A stretch of 64,000 bases of DNA from Catenulispora sp. MAP5-51 (GTDB lineage Bacteria; Actinomycetota; Actinomycetes; Streptomycetales; Catenulisporaceae): contig NZ_JBGCCH010000033.1 in assembly GCF_041261205.1 (NCBI RefSeq), positions 1 to 64,000 on the forward strand. The letters run 5' to 3'. Made by a program: the position numbers and the translations under genes. Within the stretch, counting starts at the first letter, position 1. Each line of letters starts with the position of its first letter. The notes below the pieces were generated by a model. The model ran no database searches and was not told the DNA's origin. It was given only the letters and a program-made list of their open reading frames with translations. This document shows positions 8,923 to 17,800 of this stretch, piece after piece.

Positions 8923-9143
8923 CGAAGAACAAGAACGGCATCGAAGTCGAGGGCAAGGTCATCGAGTGCCTGCGCAGCGCCATGTTCACGGTGGAACTCG
9001 AGAACGGCCACCGGGTCCTGGCGCACATCAGCGGCAAGGTGCGTAAGAACTACATCAGGATCAACCTGGAGGACCGGGTCCTGGTGGAGCTCACGCCGTA
9101 CGACCTGACCCGGGGGCGGATCGTTTTCCGCTACCGGAACTAG
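8919..9143 (+). CDS. infA: Translation initiation factor IF-1 (paralogue-type)
   Basis: 74 residues forming a single S1/OB fold: [39 protein letters not shown], then [22 protein letters not shown]-1 binds the ribosomal A site during initiation. The primary infA of actinobacteria normally sits in the rpmJ-rpsM ribosomal cluster. This copy is coupled to an acetyltransferase instead, so it is probably a second, conditionally used IF-1. The gene starts inside the stop of the upstream gene and ends before a strong terminator. Confidence 0.9.
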   Translation: MTKNKNGIEVEGKVIECLRSAMFTVELENGHRVLAHISGKVRKNYIRINLEDRVLVELTPYDLTRGRIVFRYRN

Positions 9144-9169
9144 TACGTAGGCAGTCGGTCCGGTGATGG

Positions 9170-9206
9170 GCCCCGGTCCCGCTTTCGGGCGCGGCCGGGG
9201 CTTTTT
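9170..9206 (+). terminator. Intrinsic terminator after the IF-1 paralogue
   Basis: A GC-rich stem (GCCCCGG...CCGGGGC, bases 9170-9201) is directly followed by TTTTT, a classical rho-independent terminator. Confidence 0.85.
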
Positions 9207-9321
9207 CCCCGGATCGCCTTGGTCGCCGTCTCTCGACCGGGTATCACCTACCGGGCCGGCGCGGTCGAGATGATCGCGCCAGCCTGTCTTCCAGCCCTGA
9301 CACACGTGGGGAGCGCCTCGC

Positions 9322-10173
9322 ATGACCGCTGCCGAATCCGCGACCGAAACCGAAACCGAGACCGACCCGCCGACCGCCGAACTGGACGCGCCGTACCGCG
9401 GCCTGTCTCCGACCGCCGCCGCCGACTTCAACCGCGACGGCTTCGCGCATCTGTCGGGCGTGCTGTCCCCGGAGACGATCGCGCACTTCGAGCCGGTGGT
9501 CACCGCCGAGGTGATCCGTCTGAACACCCAGCACCAGCCGTTGTCCGAGCGCGACACGTACGGCAAGGCGTTCCTTCAGGTGTCGAACATCTGGCGGCAG
9601 AACGAGACGGTCAAGCAGCTGGTCTTCTCCCGCCGGCTGGCCGGCATCGCCGCGGCGCTGCTGGGTGTCCACGCCGTCCGCATCTATCACGATCAGGCGC
9701 TGTACAAGGAACCCGGCGGCGGCATCACCCCCTGGCACGCCGACCAGTACTACTGGCCGCTGTCCTCCGACCGCTGCGCGACCATCTGGCTCCCGCTCCA
9801 GGAGACGCCCGTGGACATGGGCCCCCTTGCCTTCGCCCGCGGCAGCCACAACTTGTCCTACGGCCGCGACCTGCCCATCTCCGACGAGTCCGAGCGGCGC
9901 CTGAAGCAGGCCGTGGCCGAGCAGCGCTTCGAGGACGTCGTCGAGCCCTACGCCCTGGGCGACGCCAGCTTCCACCGGGGCTGGACCTTCCATCACGCCG
10001 GCCCCAACCGCGGCAGCGTCCCGCGGCGCGTGATGACGGTGATCTACATGGACGCCGACATCCGTCTGGCCGAGCCCACCAACGAGAACCAGGTGAACGA
10101 CCGCGCCTGGATGCCGGGCACGGTGATCGGGCAGGTGCCGGACTCGGCGCTGAACCCGGTGTTGTTCGCCTGA
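9322..10173 (+). CDS. Phytanoyl-CoA dioxygenase (PhyH)-family Fe(II)/2-oxoglutarate oxygenase
   Basis: 283 residues; ATG behind GGGGAG. The double-stranded beta-helix metal triad is visible: TPWHADQYYW gives His and Asp, and WTFHHAGPNRGS gives the distal His, with a following Arg (RRVMTVIYMD) placed to bind 2-oxoglutarate. PhyH enzymes hydroxylate diverse small molecules, so the substrate is not predictable. The N-terminus has an acidic Thr/Glu repeat (ETETETD). It follows a terminator and appears to be transcribed alone. Confidence 0.88.
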   Translation: MTAAESATETETETDPPTAELDAPYRGLSPTAAADFNRDGFAHLSGVLSPETIAHFEPVVTAEVIRLNTQHQPLSERDTYGKAFLQVSNIWRQNETVKQLVFSRRLAGIAAALLGVHAVRIYHDQALYKEPGGGITPWHADQYYWPLSSDRCATIWLPLQETPVDMGPLAFARGSHNLSYGRDLPISDESERRLKQAVAEQRFEDVVEPYALGDASFHRGWTFHHAGPNRGSVPRRVMTVIYMDADIRLAEPTNENQVNDRAWMPGTVIGQVPDSALNPVLFA

Positions 10174-10213
10174 CGCGGATCAGTGCCCGGATTCACATCG
10201 GCCAGGGGCGACG

Positions 10214-10693
10214 CTACCCGGCCCGGTCGAGCTCGTGATCTCCTCGAGGGGGCCAAGGCCGTACCCACTGAGCGTACGGGATCGGTGCCGGGTCCGGGCG
10301 CAGACTGATCGCCACTCGCGCCGCCAAGAGGGTCACGAGCCCCACCAGGCCGACGCTGAACCCGACTACGTTCGGGAGTGTCGGCCCCTGGGCGAACAGC
10401 CAGAAGCCGATGCCGCCTGTGAAGGAGGCGAACAGGCTGGTCACGTAGGTCGCCCAGAAGCGCATGCGAGTCCGCACGACCACGGCCTCGCCGTCGGCCA
10501 CGCTCACCTCAAGCGTCTTCGACGGGTATCCGATCTGCCTCACACGCAACTGGTGCACGCCGGCTTCGACCATGAAGTCCTGAGTCGCGTCACGACGGAG
10601 CCTGGCCACTCGCCTGCCGTCGATGATCACCGCGGAGCGGTGATGCAAGAGCCCCCAGCTTTCATACCTCACGACCACGATCCAGCCGGCCAC
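10214..10693 (-). CDS. Small membrane protein of unknown function
   Basis: 159 residues from GTG 10693, which has an excellent AGGGGAGG site five bases upstream; an earlier start at 10723 overlaps the MFS gene and lacks one. The soluble N-terminal half (about 80 residues) resembles a small beta-rich domain that presents a peptide or lipid-like anchor segment (GRRVARLRRDATQDFMVEAG). Two hydrophobic helices follow (TYVTSLFASFTGGIGFWLFA and VVGFSVGLVGLVTLLAARVA), then a proline-rich cytosolic tail. It lies 16 bases after the MFS stop, so it is likely in its operon. No known family recognised. Confidence 0.65.
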   Translation of the reverse strand: MAGWIVVVRYESWGLLHHRSAVIIDGRRVARLRRDATQDFMVEAGVHQLRVRQIGYPSKTLEVSVADGEAVVVRTRMRFWATYVTSLFASFTGGIGFWLFAQGPTLPNVVGFSVGLVGLVTLLAARVAISLRPDPAPIPYAQWVRPWPPRGDHELDRAG

Positions 10694-10709
10694 GATTGCC
10701 TCCCCTGGG

Positions 10710-12446
10710 CTACGCGCCCCCATCCTGTGCGGGCAACAAGTGTTGCACTGTCGGCGCGGGCTCCGACAGCCGGTTCGCCCGCTCCTCGAACTCCGAGTCG
10801 GCGCCGGTCAGCCGGATCGACCGCTGGTCCTGGTGCTCCTGCCACGAGGGCACCTCGAAGAGCTCGACGAAGGTCTGGGCCTCGTCTCCGTCGCGGAAGA
10901 CGCCCCACCGCGACGCTCCGGTGCGCCGCCGGGACAGGCCGACCCGGTCGATCGCCTGCAGGAACTCGGCAGTGTCGGCCGGGGCGACGTGGTAGCGCTT
11001 CACCACCACGATGGGGCCGCTGTCGAGGTCGGGTTCGAACACCAGGTGCGGGTCCGGCCAGTGGGCGTCGGTGGTGCGGTCGAGCTTGCCGGTCAGGGCC
11101 AGCAGCGGGAGTTGGCGCACGCTCAGCGCCGTCCCCGCGAGTAGCGCCGCCGCGATGACCAGGGTCGTGGTGATGCCCAGCGGTGAGGCCAGGGCGCCCC
11201 AGAGGAGCGAGCCGATCGCCTGGCCGCCCATGAACACCAGCAGGTAGACGGCCAGTGCACGTGCTCGTACCCACGCCGGGAGCGACAGTTGCAGGGCCGA
11301 GTTGAGCGTCGAGAGTGAGGCCAGCCAGGCGACGCCGGTGGGGACCATGACGATGACCACTGTCGGCTTGTTCGTGGTCACGCCGAGCACGAGCGTGCCG
11401 ATCGCGAACACCAACGCGGACGCCGCCAGCAGCCGGTTCGGCGACAGGTGCGAGGTCAGCCAGGACAGGGTGAACGCTCCGATCACGGCCCCGACGCCCA
11501 ACGCCGCCAGCAGCACGCCGTACCCGCCGGCCCCGAGCGCGAGCCGGGAGCTGGCCACGACCGGCAGCAGCGCCCACAACGCGCTGCCGGGGATGACGAA
11601 CAACGCCGCGCGCAGCAGAATCCGCCGCGGCGAAGGCGCGTTGCGCATGTACCGGTTCCCGGCGCGCAGGGCGGCCAGCGCCCGCTCGGGGTGGCCGCTG
11701 CCGGCCTGCGGCGCGCGATGCCATGTCGCCACCGCCGCGACCACGAACAGGAACGACACCGCGTTGATCGCGAAGACGAGCGCCGCCCCGGACGCCGCGA
11801 CCAGGAACCCGGCGACCGCCGGTCCGACGGCCCGGGCGAGGTTGACGGTCAGGCTGCCGAGCGTCGCGGCCGCCGGGATCTGCGCGCGGGGGACCAGTTC
11901 GGGCTGGATCGCCTGCCAGGCGGGGCCGACGAAGGCCTGGCCGCAGCCGAGGAGGAAGGTCAGCGCGAGCAGGACCGTGGGCGTCGTCAGGTCGGCGGCG
12001 GTCAGCCACGCCAGCACCCCGGCGACCAGAGCCATCGCCAGCTGGAGGTAGATCAGGAGACGGCGACGGTCGAGCACGTCGGCCATGACCCCGGCGGGGA
12101 GGGAGAGGAGCATGACCGGGAGGAGGCTGGCGGTTTGTACCGCCGCGACGAGGGTGGTCGAGGAGTGGTGCGAGACCAGCAGCCACTGCGCGCCGACGGT
12201 CTGCATCCAGGAGCCGACGTTGCTGCCCAGCTGGGCCAGCCAGAGGATGCGGAAGATGCGGTCGCGCATCGGGGCCCAGGGGGTGGGGGTTGCTGGGGTG
12301 GGCGAACCGTCCGGGGGAGTCGGGGTGCCGGGCGGGTCGCTGGGTGGGGCGGAATCGTTCACACCGGATTCTTGCGCGGGATGTTCGGGTGATGCTATTC
12401 GTCGGCGTTCGTTGGGGGTGGGGTTCGTCAGGCCGTTCACTCGCAC
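10710..12446 (-). CDS. MFS exporter of the MFS_3/EntS type with C-terminal ABM-like domain
   Basis: About 578 residues. A proline-rich N-terminal tail of about 60 residues is followed by 10-12 membrane helices beginning FRILWLAQLGSNVGSWMQTVGAQWLL. Loop motifs GPAWQAIQPELVPR and DVLDRRRLLI are typical of the EntS/enterobactin-exporter-like family (PF05977). After the last helix (about residue 440) a soluble domain of about 110 residues (VVVKRYHVAPADTAEFLQAI, TFVELFEVPSWQEHQDQ) resembles an antibiotic-monooxygenase fold, an extension known in this family. Cargo unknown. The GTG start at 12446 has no clear ribosome site; a start at 12362 (VNDSAPP) is possible. Confidence 0.82.
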   Translation of the reverse strand: MRVNGLTNPTPNERRRIASPEHPAQESGVNDSAPPSDPPGTPTPPDGSPTPATPTPWAPMRDRIFRILWLAQLGSNVGSWMQTVGAQWLLVSHHSSTTLVAAVQTASLLPVMLLSLPAGVMADVLDRRRLLIYLQLAMALVAGVLAWLTAADLTTPTVLLALTFLLGCGQAFVGPAWQAIQPELVPRAQIPAAATLGSLTVNLARAVGPAVAGFLVAASGAALVFAINAVSFLFVVAAVATWHRAPQAGSGHPERALAALRAGNRYMRNAPSPRRILLRAALFVIPGSALWALLPVVASSRLALGAGGYGVLLAALGVGAVIGAFTLSWLTSHLSPNRLLAASALVFAIGTLVLGVTTNKPTVVIVMVPTGVAWLASLSTLNSALQLSLPAWVRARALAVYLLVFMGGQAIGSLLWGALASPLGITTTLVIAAALLAGTALSVRQLPLLALTGKLDRTTDAHWPDPHLVFEPDLDSGPIVVVKRYHVAPADTAEFLQAIDRVGLSRRRTGASRWGVFRDGDEAQTFVELFEVPSWQEHQDQRSIRLTGADSEFEERANRLSEPAPTVQHLLPAQDGGA

Positions 12447-12830
12447 GTATCTAGGGGTGGGGTTATGCGGGCTGGTGTGGGGGGTTTGTAGGTTTAGAGG
12501 CTTTTTACGGCTTCGCGCACGGTTTACGGGATCCGCTGGTGGCGCGGTTCGGTTGAGCGTCGCGGGTTGCGCTGGCGGCCGGCGGTTGGCGTGTCCACGA
12601 CCGCGCGCCGGTCCGAGTCACTGCGCACGCGTTTGGTCTGGCGGGCGGCGGCCGCGTTTGGTGGGTGCCTGAAGTCAAGGTCAAGGTCAAGGGCAGGGCC
12701 TCCGGCGGGCCTCTACAGCGGGGGTGGGGGTGCGGGCCTGCCGTTTGCCGCCGGTCCGGGACTGGTCGCCTTGCTTTTCGTGCGTGGGCGCGCCGCGTTG
12801 TCCGGTGGCGGTGCTGCTTGTGGTCGCCAT

Positions 12831-12987
12831 GTTCCGGGTCCCCCGCCGCGTCGTCGCCTGACGGAAGCAGACCGGTCCGGTGGTATCAAGTCGGATCACA
12901 CGCTGCTGTGGTCCGGTTTCGTCCGACTTGACACCACCGGACCGGCCAGCTTGGCTGCGCCCGCCGACGCGGCGGGGGACCCGGAAC
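12831..12987. repeat. Hairpin A of the nested palindrome
   Basis: Perfect 23-bp arms 12831-12853 and 12965-12987 (GTTCCGGGTCCCCCGCCGCG and TCG, and complement). A further inner pair, CCGGTCCGGTGGTATCAAGT at about 12872 and its complement ending near 12945, has one mismatch. The core TATCAAGTCGGATCAC...CTGTGG...TTTCGTCCGACTTGA recurs in inverted orientation in hairpin B. Confidence 0.85.
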
Positions 12988-13010
12988 AAAGAGCCCTCTA
13001 TGGTGTGGCG

Positions 13011-13081
13011 GGATCCACCTGTCACACAGTGGTCGGCCGCGACTGGCCTGCTTGCGCGAGCACTGTGTGACACGTGGATCC
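13011..13081. repeat. Central hairpin of the nested palindrome
   Basis: Arms 13011-13031 and 13061-13081 match at 20 of 21 positions (GGATCCACSTGTCACACAGT), bounded by a BamHI-type sequence on both sides, with a 29-base loop. It lies near the symmetry centre of the whole element. Confidence 0.85.
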
Positions 13082-13102
13082 TGTTTCCCATACAGGTGGG
13101 GT

Positions 13103-13264
13103 TGTCTCGGTTCCCTCGTCGCTGTCGGCGGGCTCTGCCAACCATTCCGGACTGGCGGTGTCAAGTCGGACGAAACTAGACCACAGCGACAGTGATCCGA
13201 CTTGATACCGCCAGGCCGGGATGATTCCGTTTACGGCGACGACAGCGACGAGGGAACCGAGACA
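13103..13264. repeat. Hairpin B of the nested palindrome
   Basis: Perfect 25-bp arms 13103-13127 and 13240-13264 (TGTCTCGGTTCCCTCGTCGC and TGTCG, and complement). The inner arms GGCGGTGTCAAGTCGGA (13154-13170) and TCCGACTTGATACCGCC (13196-13212) have one mismatch. Its core is the inverted copy of the core of hairpin A. Confidence 0.85.
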
Positions 13265-13555
13265 GTGGCGACCAACACTCGGACCGCCACCTGCGCGGGG
13301 TCTGGTGATCCCTCCGAGCAGAGGCCCCGGCCGGAGGCCCCTGCCTTTGACTTCAGGCACCCACCAAACGCGGCCGCCGCCCGCCAGACCAAACGTATGC
13401 GCAGTGACTTGGACCTGCGCGCGGTCGTGTCCAGCCACCACCGCCGGCCGCCAGCGCAGCCCCCGGCACACCACCGAACTGCGTCCCCTGCGGATCCCGT
13501 AAACCGTACGCGAAGCCGTAAAAATAGCCTTTAAAACCACGGACAAACCGCACCA

Positions 13556-14800
13556 TCACACCTCCACCGTCTCCGCCCCGCTCATAACCGCCAGCGTCTG
13601 CGCCGCCCGCGCCAGCACCCGCGCCGCCGCCCCGCGTACCTCGGCGCTGGAGCCGAGGCGGCCCGCCACCACCGCGACTTGGCGTGCGGCCGACGGTAGT
13701 GCGGAGCGTGCTATGCCGCGCCGCAGTGGTTCGAACAAGGGCTCGCCGATGGCTGCCAGGTCGCCGCCGACGACGATCAGGCGCGGGTTCAGCAGGGTCA
13801 CCAATGCCGCCAGGGCTCGGCCGACTGCTTCGCCGGTGTCCTCCACGACTCGCGCCATGCCCGGGGTGCCGGCGGCGAGGAGTGCCGGGAGGTCCGACGG
13901 TGCCACTGGTTCGCCCCAGCTGTCCTGTAGCAGTCTGGCCAGGGCGACTGGGCTGGCTATGGTCTCCAGGCAGCCGCGGTTGCCGCAGCGGCAGACCAGG
14001 CCGTCGCGGACGGCGGGGAGGTGGCCGATTTCGCCGGCCAGGCCGCCGGCTCCGAGTTGGAGGGCGCCGGCGGCGATGACGCCTGCGCCGATTCCTGCTG
14101 AGAGGCGGATGTAGACCATGTCCTCGACGTCGCGGCCGGCTCCGTACATGTGCTCGGCCAGGGCGCCGGCGTTGGCGTCGTTCGTCATCTCGGTGGGCAG
14201 GCCCGTGCGGTGTTCCAGTTCGGGGCCGGGGCGGATGCCGGTCCAGCCGGGCATGATGCCCTCGGCGGACAGGGCGCCGTCGGCGTCGACGGGGGCTGCG
14301 ATGCCGACGCCGAGGCCCAGGACGCGTTCGCGGGGGACGCCGTTCTCGGTCATGGCGCGGCGTACGAGGTCTGCGGCGAGGTCGAGGGTTTCGTGGGGGG
14401 CGCGGTCGACTTCCTTGGCCTCGCTGGTCTCCCATACCGGGGTGCCGTGCACGTCGCACAGGGCGACCCGCACGTGTGCGTGTCCGATGTCCGCGCCGAT
14501 GGCGTAGGCGACCGAGCGGTTGAGTGCCAGTGGCAGTGCGGGGCGGCCCATCGAGCGGATCTCCGCCTCGGAGCCGTGGGCGCCGTTCGCTCCGATCTCC
14601 TCGACGACCAGCCCGGCCGCGATCAGATCGGAGACCAGCACGGACACCGTCGCCCGGGACAGCCCGGTGAGCCGGACCAGTTCCGGGCGACTGGTGGTGC
14701 TGCTGGCGAGCAGGACCTGGAGGACTCGCAGGCGGCCCTCTTCTCGCAGGTTCGGCGGCGCGGCGACGATGCACTCCTCGGATAGTTCTGGGTGGCACAC
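13556..14800 (-). CDS. ROK-family transcriptional repressor (NagC/XylR type)
   Basis: 414 residues. An N-terminal winged helix-turn-helix (VLQVLLASSTTSRPELVRLT, GLSRATVSVLVSDLIAAGLV) is joined to a ROK sugar-kinase-like domain with an ATP-type motif (AIGADIGHAHVRVALCDV), the zinc motif CRCGNRGCLE and VVGGDLAAIGEPLF. Such proteins repress or activate sugar-use genes in response to a bound saccharide or sugar phosphate. It sits directly downstream of the GH3 gene's 3' end and beside the fascin-tagged enzyme cluster, making that cluster the likely target. The GTG start at 14800 has a weak ribosome site; its 3' end abuts the giant palindrome. Confidence 0.88.
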   Translation of the reverse strand: MCHPELSEECIVAAPPNLREEGRLRVLQVLLASSTTSRPELVRLTGLSRATVSVLVSDLIAAGLVVEEIGANGAHGSEAEIRSMGRPALPLALNRSVAYAIGADIGHAHVRVALCDVHGTPVWETSEAKEVDRAPHETLDLAADLVRRAMTENGVPRERVLGLGVGIAAPVDADGALSAEGIMPGWTGIRPGPELEHRTGLPTEMTNDANAGALAEHMYGAGRDVEDMVYIRLSAGIGAGVIAAGALQLGAGGLAGEIGHLPAVRDGLVCRCGNRGCLETIASPVALARLLQDSWGEPVAPSDLPALLAAGTPGMARVVEDTGEAVGRALAALVTLLNPRLIVVGGDLAAIGEPLFEPLRRGIARSALPSAARQVAVVAGRLGSSAEVRGAAARVLARAAQTLAVMSGAETVEV

Positions 14801-14844
14801 ATGCTACGGCCACCGCGCCGCCGAGATTTGAATCAGTCCCCGGC

Positions 14845-17800
14845 TCAGTCGTGGATCAGGTCGAACTCCTCCCAGGGGCCGATGGCGGTGCGGTTGGCGA
14901 TCAGTGGCGCGGCGCCGGCGTTGTCGGCGGTGACGATGTCGCCGTTGGCGTGGGCCCGGAAGCTGACGCTGCCGTCGGCGTTGTGGATCAGGTCGAACTC
15001 CTCCCAGGGGCCGATGGCGGTGCGGTTGGCGATCAGCGGTGCGGCGCCGGCGTTGTCGGCGGTGACGATGTCGCCGTTGGCGTGAGCGCGGAAGCTCACG
15101 CTGCCGTCGGAGTTGGTGATGAGGTCGAAGGACTCCCAGGGGCCGATGGCGGTGCGGTTAGCGATGAGTGGCGCGGCGCCTGCGTTGTCGGCGGTGACGA
15201 TGTCGCTGTTGGCGTGAGCACGGAGGCTGATGACGGAGTTTGAGGATGAGCCCGACACCGACACGTCGAAGATGTGCATCGAGACCGAGCTGCGGACCGC
15301 GCCGGCACTCACGGTGGGCAGCACCACGTCCTGCACCGTCTTGCCGGCCTGCAACGGGATGGCCGCGTAGGACAGGTTCACGGCCTGGGTGATCTTGCCG
15401 CTGCCGCCGTTGATGTAGGTCGGGTTCGCGATGAAGTCAGTGCCCTGAGCGGCGGAGGTCGACCACCAGTCGGCGAAGCCCAGGCTGTAGCTCTGGGTAC
15501 TGCCATCGGTGTAGATGATGGTCCCGCTGCCGGAGGACGACCCGTAGGTCGACGTCCCGATGATGGACAAAGTGGTGCCGGAGCCTGATACCGGGATGGT
15601 TTGTCCCGAGGCCACGATGTCGTCGTTCGTTCCGGCGGCCACGTTCGGCCAAGGGATGGTGGCGCCGTCGTGGGTGAGCGTCGCACCGGGAGTGATGCCC
15701 GCGGCCGTGGACAGTGCCTGCGAGGAGTAGCTCGTCCCGCCGCCGTCCAGGTTCCCGGCCGCCGTGCTGCTGTCGTCGGTGATGCCGATGTTGTTGAAAG
15801 CGGCGTTCAGCGAGGCGTAGGCGATGTTCATCGTGCCGGAGTCGCTGTAGGGGCCGGTGCCGTTGACCGTTGCTTGCGCGGACAGTGAGTAGGGCCCCGG
15901 CGCCGTGCCCGAGGGCGCGCTCACCTTCCACGTGGTCTGTACCGACTGCCCGCCCGCGACGCTGGCGAACGTCGAAGGCGTGGTGGCCTGCGCGCTCCAG
16001 CCGGAGGGCAGGCTCAGCGAGACGGCGACGTTGGTCTCCGCGGCGGTGCCGCCGTTGACGAACGTCGTGGTCGCGGTGCCGGTGCCGCCGGCCGTGATCA
16101 GCGCCGGCGCCGCCAGGCTCAGCGTGTGCCGCACCACGATCGGCGCGGTGCCGGTGACGCCGTTGACCGTGACGCTGATCAGCGCCGTCCCGTCGCCGAC
16201 CGCGTGCACCTGACCGGTGCTGCTGACCGTGGCGACCGTCGGGTCGCTGCTGCTGTAGCCGACCGAGGCGCCGGCCAGGTTCACGAACGACTGGTCGTTG
16301 TCGACGGCCTCGATGACGTTGTCGGCGGTGACGCTCATGTTCCGGCCCTGCGATACCGAGCCGACGCCGGTGGTGTCGTCCTTGATCCACTGGTTCTTGC
16401 CGGTGAGGTCGATCGTCGAGCCGGCGTTGTAGACCACGCTCTCCGGCTGCACGGTCACGTACTGCACCTTCGGCGTGATGGTGCCGGACACCGCCACGTT
16501 CACCGTCGAACGGATGTCGGAGGCGCTGGCGCCGACCTGCAAACCGTAGGTGCCGTCATAGACCACGGACTTCATGTTCGTGGCGTCCCAGAAAGACAGG
16601 TCACTGATCTTCACCGGGATGGTGATCTTCTGTCCGGCGCCGGGGTTCAGGACACCGGTCTTCTGGAAGCCCACCAGCCGCTTGTTCGGCAGCTGCACGC
16701 CGGAGACCGTGAACTGGGTCGCGGCGTACAACTGGGCCACGGTCGCGCCGGCGGTGCTGCCGGAGTTGGTGACGGTGAAGCTGACGTTGACCGTGCCGTC
16801 GGCGTTGGGGCTCGCGTTGTCGACGGTCGCGGCGGAATAGGAGAAGTTCGAGTAGCTCAGGCCGTAGCCGAACGGGTAGGTCGGGGTGCCGGTGAAGTAC
16901 TGGTAGGTCCGGCCCAGACCGCTGGTGTCGCCGGGGGTGAGGCCGTAGTTGCTCATCGCAGGGAGCTGCGAGTCGTCGGCGTACCAGGTGAAGTTCAGGT
17001 GCCCGCTCGGGTTCTGCTTGCCCAGCAGCACGTCGGCCAAGGCAGTGCCCTGGCTCTCCCCGTTGTAGCCGCTGAACACGACCGCCGGGATGGTGCCGTC
17101 CACGTCGCTGATCTTCACCGGGCCGTCGGACTGCACGACCAGCGCGGTCTTCGGGTTGCCCAGCGCCGTGGTCTGCGTGATCAGCGAGTCGTAGTTGCCC
17201 GGCATGTTCAGCGTGGTCCGGTCGTTGCCCTCCTGGGCGTTGTTCTGGTTGGTGCCGACGAACATGACGACCAGGTCGGCGTTCTTGATGGCGGTCTGCG
17301 TCGCGCTGCTGAGCGTCGCGGCCGAAGTCGCGGTGCTGGACGTGCCGGCCGCGTCGAACAAGATGTTCGCGTTCGGATTCGCCGCCTTGATCGCGGTGGT
17401 CAGGCCCTGCACGGCGTTCACCTGGAGCGAGGGCGCCCCGGAGTAGTCGCCGAGCGTCACGGTGTTCGCCATGTCGCCGAGGATCACCACGTTGTTCAGC
17501 TTGCTCGCGTTCGCCGGCAGCAGCGGCGCGCCGGTCCCGGAGACGTTGCCGTTCTTCAGCAGCACCAGCGAGTTGTCGGCGACCTGCGTGGCCAGCGCCT
17601 GGTGCGCCGGGCTCTGGATCTGCGCCTTGGTGATGCTGGTGTAAGGGACCTGCGAAGCCGGGTCGAACTCGCCGGTCTGCATGCGGATCGTGAACAGCTT
17701 GGTCAGGTCGGCGTCGATGACGCCCTCCGACAGGATCCCGGCGTTGATCGCGGCCTGGATGTTCTGCAGCGAGAACTCGTCGCCGCCACAGTTGACCTGG

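Larger units (their letters stand above)
12447..13555. repeat. Giant nested inverted-repeat element (about 1.1 kb, probably non-coding)
   Basis: The interval reads as a near-symmetric palindrome centred near 13.02-13.05 kb. Outer arms: the 48 bp at 12631-12678 are the exact reverse complement of 13347-13394, and weaker symmetry continues outward to about 12490 and 13535 (for example TTTTTACGGCTTCGCG near 12502 against its complement near 13510). Inside sit three hairpins with separate coordinates, listed below. The left arm carries a TCAAGG triplication (about 12675-12692) that the right arm has only once. Open frames exist in several phases but none shows a recognisable domain. No transposase, flanking target duplication or tRNA was seen. 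Possible natures: a non-autonomous mobile element, a decayed pair of inverted elements, or a structural or protein-binding site. Confidence 0.8.

Noticed and set aside
12567-13546. Two opposing open frames (about 167 and 174 codons) in the giant palindrome, both ending near STCHTV
   Set aside because: Their resemblance is explained by the inverted repeat itself. No ribosome binding sites, domains or plausible codon bias; treated as non-coding.
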